Assembly: GCF_000426685.1 (NCBI RefSeq)
Contig: NZ_AUFV01000009.1
Location: 124,001-188,000 of the forward strand
From: Solimonas flava DSM 18980
Lineage (GTDB): Bacteria > Pseudomonadota > Gammaproteobacteria > Nevskiales > Nevskiaceae
Length of the DNA stretch: 64,000 nt
Direction: 5' to 3'
In this document: one piece after another, positions 20,080 to 31,163 of the stretch
Layout of the letters: each line of letters starts with the position of its first letter
Numbering within the stretch: the stretch's first letter is position 1
Position numbers and translations under genes: made by a program
The notes under the pieces: model-generated
Database searches by the model: none
What the model was told of the DNA's origin: nothing
Seen by the model: the letters and a program-made list of their open reading frames with translations, nothing else

Positions 20080-20097
20080 TATACGGATGGACGGATA
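20080..20097. promoter_or_regulatory. 18-bp inverted repeat before metK (candidate operator)
   Basis: On the minus strand TATCCG-TCCATC-CGTATA sits 34-51 bases before the metK start. It has the same 6-6-6 design and 14 of 18 bases in common with the ahcY element at 15810-15827, with the same ATC before the right arm and an extra A on the left (ATATCCG) in both. A shared repressor of SAM/SAH-cycle genes is the simplest reading. Confidence 0.6.
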
Positions 20098-20288
20098 TTC
20101 TAGGGCAGTGGGTCGGGGGCGCATAGGGGGACCGCCCCACGCGGCATCGTCGGCGGCGCCGATGAAAGCCTCGTGACGCCCGCGGATAGGAAATCCGTCC
20201 CATGCCGGTGCTGTCGCCGCGGCCGGCGACTACGATGGTCCCGTCCACCCGCAGAGGCGGACCACGAAAAGACAACGGGGGAGAGAAC

Positions 20289-22712
20289 ATGATGCACGCG
20301 CGCAGGGCGGCCGGTCTGGCCGCCGGTTTGCTGTTGCTGCTGTCGGCCTGTGGTCGCAGCGATCCGTCGGTCGAGACCGGTGCCGAGGTCGACGCCGATT
20401 TCCACACCCTGAAGACGCCGCCGCTGACGCCCGGGCAGGTCGAGCTGCTGACGCTGTCGACGCTGCCCGACGCCGTCAGCGGCGGCGACGTCCGCGTCGC
20501 GCTGCGCGGCCTGAGCGCCGACGACACCTACACGGTGAAGCGCGGCGGCACCGACATCAGCGCCGCCTTCACGCGTGTCAGCGACGGCGAGGCGCAGGGC
20601 CTGGTCGACGGGCTCGCCGACGGCGCCAACACCATCGCCGCGACCGTCGACGGACCGCTCGGCGCGCGCCGCGTGGCGCTGACGGTGCGCAACCACCCGC
20701 TGAGCGGGCCGATGATCTCGGGGCCGCACCAGACGCCGTTCATCTGCCGCGGCGAGGAGGCCGGGCTCGGCGCGCCGCTCGACGCCGACTGCACGGTCGC
20801 CACGCAGCTGCAGTGGGTCTATCGCTCGGCGCGGACGCAGGCCTTCGAGACGCTCGACGATCCGTACGCGGCGTACCCGGCCGACGTGATCCGCACGGTG
20901 ACGCGCGACGGCCGCGACGTGCCCTTCGTCGTGCGCATCGAAAGCACCACGATCAACCGCGGCATCGCGCGCCTGGCGGTGCTCGACGATCCGGCCGCGC
21001 GCGGCGCCGACGCGCCGTTCGACGCCGGCACCTGGGATCACGGCGTCTACTACGTGTTCGGCGAGTCCTGCGGGCCCGGTTACCAGCAGGGCGTCAGCAC
21101 GCCGAACTACGTGCTCGGCGCCTTCGACCTGAGCAAGATCTCGGCCGACAACCTGCTGATCAACCTGGTCGGCATCGCCGACCGCCTCGGCAAGGGCGAC
21201 CTGATCGTGCACAACACGCTCAGCGCCTTCGGCAACCACTGCAACCCGATGGTCAGCCTCGAAACGGCGATGATGACCAAGGAGTACATCGGCGATCACT
21301 ACGGCGTGGTCGCGCGCGTGGTCGGCACCAACGGTTCCGGCGCGGCGCTGCAGCAGTACAACGCCATCAACAATGCGCCGGGCCTGCTCAGCGCGGCGAT
21401 GCCGACCGCGACCTTCGCCGACATCCTCAGCACGGCGATGACGGTCGGCGACTGCGGCCTGCTGGAGCATTACTACGCGACCACGACGCTCGGCTGGTCG
21501 GCGACGCAGAAAGCCGCGGTCGACGGCCACAACCTGCTGTCCGGCACGCCGCTGAATTCGATCTGCGCGTCCTGGGTCGACGCCTTCCTGCCGCTGCTCG
21601 ATCCGAAGCGCGGCTGCGACGGCTCGGTGCCCGAGGACATCCGCTACGACGCGCAGACCAATCCGCAAGGCGTGCGCTGCACGCTGCAGGACGGCAACGT
21701 CAACATCTTCGGCCGCGATCCGAAGACCGGCTTCGCGCGCCGCCCGCTCGACAACACCGGCGTGCAGTACGGCCTGCAGGCGCTGCGCGACGGCACGATC
21801 TCGGCCGCGCAGTTCCTCGACGTCAACCGCCGCATCGGCGGCTTCGGCATCGACGGCGACTACATCGACGAGCGCATGCGCATGGACCCGGAGCTGGCGC
21901 AGATCGCCTATCGCATCGGCGGCGTGATCGGCCGCGGTGCGCTGGCCGAGACCCCGGTGCTCGATCATGCGCCGTACCTCGATCTGATTCCGGTCGCCAA
22001 CATCCACGAATCGGTACGGCCGTTCACAGTGCGCGCGCGTCTCGACAAATACAGCGGCCAGACGGCGACGCAGGGCATCTGGCGCGGCGTCGTCACGCAG
22101 GCCGACGGCTACCCGGTCGTCGAACAGTGGCTGGACACGCTCGACACGATGCAGCCGCCGTACAGCGCCGATGCCGGCGCCGCCCACATGGCGGCGGTGA
22201 CCGCCGCCAAGCCGGCAGCGGCGAACGATCACTGCGTGTTCGGCACGGTCGGCGGCCGGCTCGAACTGCCCGACGCGATCCTGCTGCCGCTGGGCCTGGC
22301 GCAGCTGCCGCTGCTGCCGAGCGTCGAGCCGCTGTACGAGCTGGTGCCCGGTTTCAGCGTCGACGTGCCGCTGCGCGTCAATATTCCGGAAGATTTCGGG
22401 CTCGACGGCCGCGACGCCGGCGTCTGCGGCCTGGCGCTGCCGGTGGTGCGCACGCCGCGCATGGTCGCCGGCATGCCGATGAGCGACGACATCATCCGCT
22501 GCCAGCTGAGAGCCATCGACCCCGCCGATTACGACGGCAAGCTCGACGACGCGCAGCTCGCCGAGCTGCGCGCGATCTTCCCGGACGGCGTCTGCGATTT
22601 CAGCAAGCCGGCGGCCGAGGACGTCGCGCACAGCTTGCTGTGGCCCTCGCTCGGCGGCGCGCGGCTGGAGTCGCCGCACGGCTTGCGCTGGCGCGTCGCG
22701 CGCTCGAAATGA
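20289..22712 (+). CDS. DUF6351-like exported lipoprotein
   Basis: The 807-residue protein opens with a lipoprotein signal peptide, lipobox LSAC (Cys near residue 22), so it is probably anchored in the envelope. Large secreted proteins with this layout (TLSTLPDAVSGGDVRV start, FICRGEEAGLG, TWDHGVYYVFGESCGPGYQQG, GLLEHYYATTTLGWS) are grouped as DUF6351 and are frequent in Nevskiales and actinobacteria; no biochemical role is established. Several cysteines suggest disulfides. The family assignment is from memory. The ATG at 20289 follows GGGGGAGAG. It stands alone between divergent metK and downstream tkt. Confidence 0.75.
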   Translation: MMHARRAAGLAAGLLLLLSACGRSDPSVETGAEVDADFHTLKTPPLTPGQVELLTLSTLPDAVSGGDVRVALRGLSADDTYTVKRGGTDISAAFTRVSDGEAQGLVDGLADGANTIAATVDGPLGARRVALTVRNHPLSGPMISGPHQTPFICRGEEAGLGAPLDADCTVATQLQWVYRSARTQAFETLDDPYAAYPADVIRTVTRDGRDVPFVVRIESTTINRGIARLAVLDDPAARGADAPFDAGTWDHGVYYVFGESCGPGYQQGVSTPNYVLGAFDLSKISADNLLINLVGIADRLGKGDLIVHNTLSAFGNHCNPMVSLETAMMTKEYIGDHYGVVARVVGTNGSGAALQQYNAINNAPGLLSAAMPTATFADILSTAMTVGDCGLLEHYYATTTLGWSATQKAAVDGHNLLSGTPLNSICASWVDAFLPLLDPKRGCDGSVPEDIRYDAQTNPQGVRCTLQDGNVNIFGRDPKTGFARRPLDNTGVQYGLQALRDGTISAAQFLDVNRRIGGFGIDGDYIDERMRMDPELAQIAYRIGGVIGRGALAETPVLDHAPYLDLIPVANIHESVRPFTVRARLDKYSGQTATQGIWRGVVTQADGYPVVEQWLDTLDTMQPPYSADAGAAHMAAVTAAKPAAANDHCVFGTVGGRLELPDAILLPLGLAQLPLLPSVEPLYELVPGFSVDVPLRVNIPEDFGLDGRDAGVCGLALPVVRTPRMVAGMPMSDDIIRCQLRAIDPADYDGKLDDAQLAELRAIFPDGVCDFSKPAAEDVAHSLLWPSLGGARLESPHGLRWRVARSK

Positions 22713-22824
22713 CGGCGGGATCGGCGCGGCGGCCGCTTGAGCGCGGCCGCCGCTGCTGATTTCTTGCCCGCGCCCGGCCAAACCCGGACAATACGCCCCC
22801 TTTTTGCCTGCCCTCCGGTGCGTC

Positions 22825-24825
22825 ATGCCGACCCGTTTCGAACTCGCCAACGCCATTCGCGCGCTGGCGATGGATGCCGTCCAGAAAGCCAACTCCGGTC
22901 ACCCGGGCATGCCGATGGGCATGGCCGACATCGCCGAGGTGCTGTGGAATGACTTCCTGTCGCACAACCCGGCGAACCCGAAATGGGCCAACCGCGACCG
23001 TTTCATCATCTCCAACGGTCACGGCTCGATGCTGCTGTACGCGCTGCTGCACCTGACCGGCTACGACCTGCCGCTCGACGAGCTGAAGAACTTCCGCCAG
23101 TTCAAGAGCAAGACGCCGGGACACCCCGAGAACTTCGTCACCGCCGGCGTCGAGACGACTACCGGTCCGCTCGGCCAGGGCCTCGCCAACGCCGTCGGCA
23201 TGGCGATCGCGGAAAGCGTGCTCGCCGCGCGCTTCAACCGCGACGGCCTGCCGCTCGTCGACCATCACACCTATGTGTTCGTCGGCGACGGCTGCCTGAT
23301 GGAAGGCATCTCGCACGAGGCCTGCTCGCTGGCCGGCACGCTCGGCCTCGGCAAGCTGATCGCGCTGTACGACGACAACAACATCTCGATCGACGGCGAG
23401 GTCGGCGGCTGGTTCGCCGACGACACGCCGGCGCGCTTCGAGGCCTACGGCTGGCAGGTCGTGCGCAACGTCGACGGCCACAACCCGGCGGAAGTGAAGA
23501 AGGCGCTGGAGACGGCGCGCGCCGAAACCGCCAAGCCGACGCTGATCTGCTGCAAGACCGTCATCGGCTTCGGCGCGCCGAACAAGCAGGGCAAGGAGTC
23601 CTCGCACGGCGCGCCGCTCGGCGATGCCGAGATCGCGCTGGCGCGCGAGAAGCTCGGCTGGCCGTACGCGCCGTTCGAGATTCCGGACGCGATTCGCGCC
23701 GGCTGGGATGCCAAGCGCAAGGGTGCCGAGCGCGAAGCCGCCTGGAACGCGCTGTTCCAGGACTACGCCGCCCGCTTTCCGGACGACGCCGCCGAGTTCC
23801 GGCGGCGCCTCGGCGGCGAGCTGCCGGCCGACTGGGCGCAGACGATCGGCGCGGTGCTGGCCGACGCCGCCAAGGCCGAAAAGCCGAACGCCACGCGCAA
23901 GGCCAGCAAGGCCGTGCTCGACGCCGTCGCCGGCAAGCTGCCGGAACTGATCGGCGGTTCGGCCGACCTCGGCGAGTCGAACTGCACCGACTTCAAGGGC
24001 CACGTCGCGCTGCGCCACGGCAAGCTGGCCGGCAATTACATCAACTACGGCGTGCGCGAATTCGCGATGGCGGCGGCGATGAACGGCATCGCGCTGCACG
24101 GCGGCCTGATTCCGTTCGGCGGCACCTTCCTGGTGTTCTCCGACTACGCGCGCAACGCGATCCGCATGGCGGCGCTGATGCGCCAGCGCAGCATCTTCGT
24201 GCTGACGCACGACTCGATCGGTCTCGGCGAGGACGGCCCGACGCACCAGCCGGTCGAGCACGTCGCCTCGTTGCGCCTGATCCCGAACGTGCACGTCTGG
24301 CGCCCGGCCGACGCCTTCGAGACCGCGGTGGCATGGCAGGCGGCGATCGAGCGCAGCACCGGCCCGGCGGCGCTGGCGCTGACCCGGCAGAACCTCGAGC
24401 CGCAGCCGCGCAGCGAGCAACAGCAGGCCGACGCGGCGCGCGGCGGCTACGTGCTGTGGGAGCCGAAGACGGCGCCGGAAGCGCTGATCGTCGCCACCGG
24501 CTCGGAAGTGCAGCTCGCGGTCGCCGCCGCCAAGCGCCTCGCCGAGCAGGGCCGCGCCGTGCGCGTGGTGTCGATGCCCTGCGCCGAGGTCTTCGCGCAG
24601 CAGGACGCCGCCTACCGCGACACCGTGCTGCCGCCGGAACTGCGCAAGCGCCTGGCCGTCGAGGCCGGCGTCACCAACTACTGGCGCGCCTACGTCGGCC
24701 TCGACGGCGACGTGGTCGGACTCGACCGCTTCGGCGAATCGGCGCCGGCGGCGGCGGTGTTCAAGTACTTCGGTTTCACGGTCGAGCACGTCGTCGAGCG
24801 CGTCGAAGCGCTGCTGGCGCGCTGA
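22825..24825 (+). CDS. tkt: transketolase
   Basis: Transketolase moves two-carbon units between sugar phosphates in the pentose phosphate pathway using thiamine pyrophosphate. The 666-residue protein has [20 protein letters not shown], the TPP motif [20 protein letters not shown] and the C-terminal half [22 protein letters not shown]. The ATG at 22825 ([12 protein letters not shown]) matches the usual start; an upstream in-frame codon adds only seven residues. A possible promoter is TTGCCC (22764-22769) with GACAAT (22787-22792), 17 bases apart. Followed by gap and pgk on the same strand. Confidence 0.97.
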   Translation: MPTRFELANAIRALAMDAVQKANSGHPGMPMGMADIAEVLWNDFLSHNPANPKWANRDRFIISNGHGSMLLYALLHLTGYDLPLDELKNFRQFKSKTPGHPENFVTAGVETTTGPLGQGLANAVGMAIAESVLAARFNRDGLPLVDHHTYVFVGDGCLMEGISHEACSLAGTLGLGKLIALYDDNNISIDGEVGGWFADDTPARFEAYGWQVVRNVDGHNPAEVKKALETARAETAKPTLICCKTVIGFGAPNKQGKESSHGAPLGDAEIALAREKLGWPYAPFEIPDAIRAGWDAKRKGAEREAAWNALFQDYAARFPDDAAEFRRRLGGELPADWAQTIGAVLADAAKAEKPNATRKASKAVLDAVAGKLPELIGGSADLGESNCTDFKGHVALRHGKLAGNYINYGVREFAMAAAMNGIALHGGLIPFGGTFLVFSDYARNAIRMAALMRQRSIFVLTHDSIGLGEDGPTHQPVEHVASLRLIPNVHVWRPADAFETAVAWQAAIERSTGPAALALTRQNLEPQPRSEQQQADAARGGYVLWEPKTAPEALIVATGSEVQLAVAAAKRLAEQGRAVRVVSMPCAEVFAQQDAAYRDTVLPPELRKRLAVEAGVTNYWRAYVGLDGDVVGLDRFGESAPAAAVFKYFGFTVEHVVERVEALLAR

Positions 24826-24904
24826 CGCGGGATCGGGACCCGAACGGGGAGCGACGGCGCATTGAGGCCTTCCGCACAGGCAGCAGGCCGCCCAGTGTTG
24901 CTAA

Positions 24905-25996
<1,092 letters not shown>

Positions 25997-26013
25997 CGCG
26001 CTGCATCATCCGG

Positions 26014-26042
26014 AAAGCCCCGTTCATGCGGGGCTTTTCTTT
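26014..26042 (+). terminator. terminator after gap
   Basis: AAAGCCCC pairs with GGGGCTTT around an eight-base loop, followed by TCTTTT, 18 bases after the gap stop and about 28 bases before pgk. It may be partial (attenuating) rather than complete. Confidence 0.85.
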
Positions 26043-26069
26043 TCCAGGAATCTGCAAACGGAGCAGGTC

Positions 26070-27248
26070 ATGAATGTTCTCCGCATGTCCGATCTCGATC
26101 TCGCCGGCAAGCGCCTGCTGATCCGCCAGGACCTCAACGTGCCGGTCCACAACGGCCGCATCACTTCCGATGCGCGCCTGCGCGCGTCGCTGCCGACGCT
26201 CAAGCTCGCGCTCGAAAAGGGCGCCTCGGTGCTCGTCGTCTCGCATCTCGGCCGGCCGAAGGCCGGCAAGCTCGATCCGGACGCGTCGCTGACGCTGGTC
26301 GCCGCCTGGCTGTCGGACAAGCTCGAACGCACCGTGCCGCTGGTCTCGAACTGGATCGACGGCCTGACGCTCGAACCGGGCCAGATCGTGCTCGGCGAGA
26401 ACACGCGTTTCCTCAAGGGCGAGAAGGAAGACGACGAGGCGCTGTCGAAGAAGATGGCGGCGCTGTGCGACATCTACGTGATGGACGCGTTCGGCACCGC
26501 GCACCGCGCCGAGGCCTCGACGCACGGCGTGGCGAAGTTCGCGCCGGTCGCCTGCGCCGGCCCGCTGCTCGCGGCCGAGCTCGACGCGCTCGGCAAGGCC
26601 ATGGCGCATCCGAAGCGGCCGCTCGCCGTCATCGTCGGCGGCAGCAAGGTGTCGACCAAGCTCGATCTGCTCAACAACCTTGCCGACGTCGCCGACCAGC
26701 TGATCATCGGCGGCGGCATCGCCAACACCTTCCTCGCCGCGGCCGGCTTCGGCGTCGGCAAGTCGCTGTGCGAGAAGGACATGCTCGATACCGCCCGGGC
26801 GATCCGCGCCAAGATCCAGGCGCGCGGCGGCGATATCCCGCTGCCGGAGGACGTAGTCTGCGCGACCGAATTCTCGGCCGAGGCGCACGCCGTGGTCCGC
26901 AAGGTCGACGAGGTCGAGGACGACGAGATGATCCTCGACATCGGGCCGAAGACGCGCGCCAAGCTCGCGGCGCAGCTGCGCAGCGCCGGCACGATCGTCT
27001 GGAACGGCCCGGTCGGCGTGTTCGAGTACGACGCCTTCGCGGAAGGCACCAAGGCGCTCGCCGAGGCGATCGCGCAGAGCAGCGCGTTCTCGCTCGCGGG
27101 CGGCGGCGACACGCTGGCGGCGATCGACAAGTTCCATGTCGCCGACAAGATCGGCTACATCTCGACCGGCGGCGGCGCTTTCCTCGAATTTCTCGAAGGC
27201 AAGACCCTGCCGGCGGTGGCGATGCTGGAGTCGCGCGCCAAGGGTTGA
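26070..27248 (+). CDS. pgk: phosphoglycerate kinase
   Basis: PGK transfers phosphate between 1,3-bisphosphoglycerate and ADP. The 392-residue two-lobed protein has RQDLNVPV near the N-terminus, [31 protein letters not shown] and the ATP-binding [11 protein letters not shown] in the C-terminal lobe. The ATG at 26070 ([14 protein letters not shown]) has GGAGCAGG before it. The tkt-gap-pgk order is a common proteobacterial Calvin/gluconeogenesis-type cluster; fba, which often follows, is not here. Confidence 0.96.
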   Translation: MNVLRMSDLDLAGKRLLIRQDLNVPVHNGRITSDARLRASLPTLKLALEKGASVLVVSHLGRPKAGKLDPDASLTLVAAWLSDKLERTVPLVSNWIDGLTLEPGQIVLGENTRFLKGEKEDDEALSKKMAALCDIYVMDAFGTAHRAEASTHGVAKFAPVACAGPLLAAELDALGKAMAHPKRPLAVIVGGSKVSTKLDLLNNLADVADQLIIGGGIANTFLAAAGFGVGKSLCEKDMLDTARAIRAKIQARGGDIPLPEDVVCATEFSAEAHAVVRKVDEVEDDEMILDIGPKTRAKLAAQLRSAGTIVWNGPVGVFEYDAFAEGTKALAEAIAQSSAFSLAGGGDTLAAIDKFHVADKIGYISTGGGAFLEFLEGKTLPAVAMLESRAKG

Positions 27249-27297
27249 GCCGGGCCGGCGCCGCAGCGGGCGCCGGCATCACGAAAGGCGTCATCAG

Positions 27298-27332
27298 GGC
27301 CGCGCGGTGTCCGCACGCCACGCGGCCTTTTT
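27298..27332 (+). terminator. terminator after pgk
   Basis: GGCCGCG and CGCGGCC form the stem with a 16-base loop, followed by five Ts, about 50 bases after the pgk stop. A second GC-rich hairpin (GCCGGCGCC/GGCGCCGGC) without Ts lies between. Confidence 0.85.
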
Positions 27333-27391
27333 CGTGGGCCGCGCCGTAAACTGTGGCGCCCTCGGCCTCACCGCTTCGCGCAGCGCCCGCC

Positions 27392-29428
27392 ATGACCCGC
27401 ACCATCGTCAAAGCCGCCTGTCCGCACGACTGTCCCGATACCTGCGCGATGCGGGTGACCGTCGAGGACGGTCGTGCGGTGAAGGTGCAGGGCGATCCGG
27501 ACCATCCGACGACCCAGGGCGCGCTGTGCACGAAGGTGGCGCGCTATCCGGAACGCACCTACCACGACGAGCGCCTGCTGCATCCGCTGAAGCGGATCGG
27601 CGCCAAGGGCAGCGGCCGCTTCGTGCGCGTCGGCTGGGATGAAGCGCTCGACGACATCGCCGCGCGGCTGCGGGCGATCGCGGCGCGCGATGCCGAGGCC
27701 ATCGTGCCGTACAGCTACGCCGGCACGATGGGACTGGTGCAGGGCGAGAGCCTTGCCGCGCGCTTTTTTCACAAGCTCGGCGCCTCGCGCCTGGACCGCA
27801 CGATCTGCGCGAGCGCCGGCGCCGCCGCGCTGCGCGTGACCTACGGCAAGAGCGTCGGCATGCACGTGCAGCACTTCGCCGAGTCGAAACTGATCCTCAT
27901 CTGGGGCAGCAACAGCATCGCCTCGAATCTGCATTTCTGGAGCATCGCGCAGCAGGCCAAGCGCCAGGGCGCGAAGCTGATCTGCATCGACCCGCGCCGC
28001 ACCGAAACCGCCGACAAGTGCCACCAGCACATCGCCCTGCTGCCGGGCACCGACGGCGCGCTCGCGCTCGGGCTGATGCACGAGCTGATCGTCAACGACT
28101 GGCTCGACCACGACTACATCGAGCGCCACACCGACGGCTGGGCCGAGCTGCGCGCCCGCGCGCTGCAGTGGCCGTCGGAGCGCGTCGCCAAAATCTGCGG
28201 CATCGAGGCCGACATCGTGCGCGGACTGGCGCGCGACTACGCGACGCTGACGCCGGCGGCGATCCGCGTGAACTACGGCATGCAGCGCGTGCGCGGCGGC
28301 GGCAGCGCGGTACGCCTGATCGCCGCGCTGCCGTGCCTGACCGGTGCCTGGCGCGACCGCGCCGGCGGCCTGCTGCTGTCGGCCTCGGGCTGGCATCCGG
28401 TCGACAGCGCGGCGCTGGAGCGTCCGGACCTGCTCGGCGCGCGCACGCCGCGCATCATCAACATGAGCACGATCGGCGCCGATCTGCTGCGCGAGGCGTC
28501 GCCGGCGTTCGGCCCGAAGATCGAAGCGCTGATCGTCTACAACAGCAACCCGGTCGCGGTCGCGCCGCAATCGCGCGAGGTCGTCGCCGGCTTCGCGCGC
28601 GAGGATCTGTTCACGGTGGTGCTGGAACACTTCCGCACCGATACCGCCGACTACGCCGACTACCTGCTGCCGGCGACGACGCAGCTCGAACACTTCGACG
28701 TGCACAAGAGCTACGGGCACACCTACGCGCTGGTCAACCATCCGGCGATCGCGCCGCTCGGCGAGGCGTTGCCGAACACGGAAATCTTCCGTCGCCTCGC
28801 GGCGCGCATGGGCTTTGACGAGCCGTGCTTCGCCGACAGCGACGAGGCGATCGGCCGCCAGGCCTTCGGTGCGGCGATCGACTTCGACGCGCTGTGCCGC
28901 GACGGCTGGGTGCGGCACGCGCTGCCGGATGCGCCGTTCGCGCTGGGCGGTTTTCCGACCGCGAACGGCCGCGCGCAGCTGGCGCCGGCGGACCTCGGCG
29001 CGGCCGATTTCGTCGCGCCGTACGAGTCGCGCGCCTCGGCGCCGGCGCTCGCGGCGCGCTATCCGCTGGCGATGATCTCGCCGCCGGCGCGGCATTTCCT
29101 GAACTCGACGTTCGTCAACGTGCGCAGCCTGCGCAGCATCGAGGGCGAGCCGCTGCTCGAACTGCATCCGGACGACGCGCGGCCGCGCGGCATCGCCGAC
29201 GGCGCGCGCGTGCGTGTCTGGAACGACCGCGGCCGCTACGCCTGCACCGCGCGCGTCAGCGAGCGGGCGCGGCCCGGCGTCGTGGTCGGCCTCGGCGTGT
29301 GGTGGCGCAAGCTCGGTCTCGAAGGCACCAACGTCAACGAGCTGACCAGCCAGCGGCTCACCGATCTCGGTCGCGCGCCGACGTTCTATGACTGTCTCGT
29401 CGAGGTTGCGGCGGAAAACACTGAATAA
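27392..29428 (+). CDS. molybdopterin-dependent oxidoreductase, catalytic subunit
   Basis: The 678-residue protein belongs to the DMSO-reductase superfamily. It has an N-terminal [4Fe-4S] motif (CPHDCPDTC then LCTK near residue 46), the bis-MGD binding domains (WGSNSIASNLHFW, DPRRTETADKC) and the C-terminal molydopterin-dinucleotide domain (HPDDARPRGI through GVWWRKLG). CASAGAA near residue 140 may supply the metal ligand, but I cannot say whether Cys or Ser. There is no Tat signal, so it is probably cytoplasmic. No partner iron-sulfur or membrane subunit is adjacent, so the electron acceptor and substrate are unknown. Confidence 0.88.
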   Translation: MTRTIVKAACPHDCPDTCAMRVTVEDGRAVKVQGDPDHPTTQGALCTKVARYPERTYHDERLLHPLKRIGAKGSGRFVRVGWDEALDDIAARLRAIAARDAEAIVPYSYAGTMGLVQGESLAARFFHKLGASRLDRTICASAGAAALRVTYGKSVGMHVQHFAESKLILIWGSNSIASNLHFWSIAQQAKRQGAKLICIDPRRTETADKCHQHIALLPGTDGALALGLMHELIVNDWLDHDYIERHTDGWAELRARALQWPSERVAKICGIEADIVRGLARDYATLTPAAIRVNYGMQRVRGGGSAVRLIAALPCLTGAWRDRAGGLLLSASGWHPVDSAALERPDLLGARTPRIINMSTIGADLLREASPAFGPKIEALIVYNSNPVAVAPQSREVVAGFAREDLFTVVLEHFRTDTADYADYLLPATTQLEHFDVHKSYGHTYALVNHPAIAPLGEALPNTEIFRRLAARMGFDEPCFADSDEAIGRQAFGAAIDFDALCRDGWVRHALPDAPFALGGFPTANGRAQLAPADLGAADFVAPYESRASAPALAARYPLAMISPPARHFLNSTFVNVRSLRSIEGEPLLELHPDDARPRGIADGARVRVWNDRGRYACTARVSERARPGVVVGLGVWWRKLGLEGTNVNELTSQRLTDLGRAPTFYDCLVEVAAENTE

Positions 29429-29493
29429 GCGACGACGCTCGGCATCTCGCTCGCGGGCGGTGCGCGGAATGCTCACGCCCTGATGTACGCTGC

Positions 29494-29565
29494 GCTGCCT
29501 GCGCTGCCTGCGCTGCCTGCGCTGCCTGCGCTGCCTGCGCTGCCTGCGCTGCCTGCGCTGCCTGC
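29494..29565. repeat. 9-bp tandem repeat, eight perfect units
   Basis: The unit GCTGCCTGC is repeated eight times without error over 72 bases, between the molybdopterin enzyme and lemA. A 9-bp unit preserves reading frame, and on the plus strand it lies inside a small frame (29483-29638) encoding (Ala-Leu-Pro)8; that frame lacks a ribosome site. The rest of 29429-29716 shows no gene. Confidence 0.95.
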
Positions 29566-29716
29566 GCTCCGTCCTCGCGCGACCTGCCTTCGCTCGCGAC
29601 GCTTCTTCGGCGTTTCCCCGGCGCACGGCTGCTCTTGAACCGCTGTGGTCTGGCAACATCTTGAAGCTCGGGTGCGCGTACACTGGCGCCCGCCACTTTC
29701 GCTACGGGAGTTCGCC

Positions 29717-30313
29717 ATGCGTCATCTGATCCGCCTGATGCTGCTGTCGTCCGTGCTGCTGCTGTCCGCCTGCGGCTACAACACGCTGCAGAGCGAGGAC
29801 GAGCAGATCAAGGCCGCGTGGGCCGAAGTGCTGAACCAGTACCAGCGCCGCGCCGATCTGGTGCCCAACCTCGTCAACACGGTGAAGGGCTACGCCCAGC
29901 ACGAGGAGCAGGTGCTGACCGAGGTCACCAATGCGCGCGCCAAGGTCGGGCAGGTCAACGTCAGCAACGACAGCTATAACGACGAAGGCAAGCTCAAGCA
30001 GTTTGCCGCCGCGCAGGGCGAGCTGAGTTCGGCGCTGTCGCGCCTGCTGGTCGTTTCCGAGAACTATCCGCAGCTCAAGGCTGACACGCTGTTCCGTGAT
30101 CTGCAGGCGCAGCTGGAGGGCACCGAGAACCGCATCACCGTCGCGCGCAACCGCTATATCCAGGCGGTGCAGGCCTACAACACGACGGTGCGCTCGTTCC
30201 CGACCAATCTCACCGCCAAGGTCTTCGGCATGCAGGTCAAGCCGAGCTTCACGGTCGAGAACGAGAAGGCGATCTCGGAAGCGCCGAAAGTCGATTTCGG
30301 CAGCGGCAAGTAA
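29717..30313 (+). CDS. lemA: LemA-family lipoprotein
   Basis: The 198-residue protein has a lipoprotein signal (LSAC, Cys near 19) followed by the helical LemA domain with QYQRRADLVPNLVNTVKGYA, VTNARAKV, SENYPQLKAD and ENRITVARNRY. LemA proteins are envelope proteins whose function is uncertain. It is followed 15 bases later by two TPM-domain genes, the standard LemA-TPM-TPM neighbourhood, so the three products probably work together at the membrane. The ATG at 29717 gives the signal peptide directly. Confidence 0.93.
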   Translation: MRHLIRLMLLSSVLLLSACGYNTLQSEDEQIKAAWAEVLNQYQRRADLVPNLVNTVKGYAQHEEQVLTEVTNARAKVGQVNVSNDSYNDEGKLKQFAAAQGELSSALSRLLVVSENYPQLKADTLFRDLQAQLEGTENRITVARNRYIQAVQAYNTTVRSFPTNLTAKVFGMQVKPSFTVENEKAISEAPKVDFGSGK

Positions 30314-30328
30314 GCCGGGAGCGGCGCC

Positions 30329-31162
30329 GTGCTGCTGCGCGCGTTCATCGCGCTGACGCTGCTGCTCGGTACCGCGCTGGCGCGCGCCGACGTGCCGGTG
30401 CCGGCGCTGGCGGCGCGCGTCACCGACCAGACCGGCACGCTCGACGCCGCGCAGCGCGCCGCGCTGGAGGCCAAGCTGGCCGCCTTCGAGCAGGCCAAGG
30501 GCAGCCAGATCGCGATCCTGATCGTGCCGAGCACCGAGCCGGAGACGATCGAGCAGTATTCGATCCGCGTCGCCGAGCAGTGGAAGCTGGGCCGCAAGGG
30601 CGTCGATGACGGCCTGCTGATCCTCGTCGCGCGCAACGACCGCACGATCCGCATCGAGGTCGGCTACGGCCTCGAAGGCGTGGTGCCGGACGCAATCGCC
30701 CATCGCGTGATCGACGAGATCATCGTGCCGAAGTTCCGCGGCGGCGATTACTACGGCGGCCTCGATGCCGGCGTCGATCAGCTGATCAAGGTGATCGACG
30801 GCGAGCCGCTGCCGCCGCCGCCGCAGCGACCGGCCGCTGGCAGCGGCAAGCGCATCGAGCCGCTGATCCCGCTGTTGATCATCGCGCTGATCGCCGCGCA
30901 GTTCCTGCGCCGCGTGTTCGGCGCCGGGCTCGGCTCGGTGCTCGCCGGCGGCGGCGTGTTCGCCCTGGTCTGGCTGCTGTCCGGCACGCTGCTGCTCGCC
31001 GCGTTCTTCGGCTTCGTCGCCTTCATGCTGACCTTGTTCGGCGTCGCCATTCCGCTCGGTGGCGGCGGCTGGAGCTCGCGCGGCGGCGGCGGTTTCGGCG
31101 GCGGCGGCTTCGGCGGCGGTGGCGGCGGTTTCGGTGGCGGCGGCGCTTCGGGGAGGTGGTGA
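30329..31162 (+). CDS. TPM-domain membrane protein (YgcG type)
   Basis: The 277-residue protein has a signal peptide, a periplasmic TPM domain (about 25-165, with LTDQTGTL-like VTDQTGTLDAAQ, WKLGRKGVDDGLLILVA and RIEVGYGLEGVVPD), two or three membrane helices (about 175-235), and a C-terminal tail almost entirely of Gly with Phe (GGGFGGGGFGGGG). The start is GTG at 30329, with GGGAG upstream. YgcG-type proteins are usually next to lemA, as here; a role in envelope maintenance is suspected but not proven. Confidence 0.9.
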   Translation: MLLRAFIALTLLLGTALARADVPVPALAARVTDQTGTLDAAQRAALEAKLAAFEQAKGSQIAILIVPSTEPETIEQYSIRVAEQWKLGRKGVDDGLLILVARNDRTIRIEVGYGLEGVVPDAIAHRVIDEIIVPKFRGGDYYGGLDAGVDQLIKVIDGEPLPPPPQRPAAGSGKRIEPLIPLLIIALIAAQFLRRVFGAGLGSVLAGGGVFALVWLLSGTLLLAAFFGFVAFMLTLFGVAIPLGGGGWSSRGGGGFGGGGFGGGGGGFGGGGASGRW

Positions 31163-31163
31163 G

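Noticed and set aside
20047-20288. Search for a SAM riboswitch before metK
   Set aside because: None of the SAM-I, SAM-II or SAM-V cores could be recognised; only the inverted repeat stands out.
29494-29565. CRISPR-like array
   Set aside because: The units are contiguous 9-mers without spacers; it is a minisatellite.
27368-29683. 771-codon frame antisense to the molybdopterin enzyme, including Q/R repeats from the minisatellite
   Set aside because: Shadow of a real gene; no domain and low-complexity composition.
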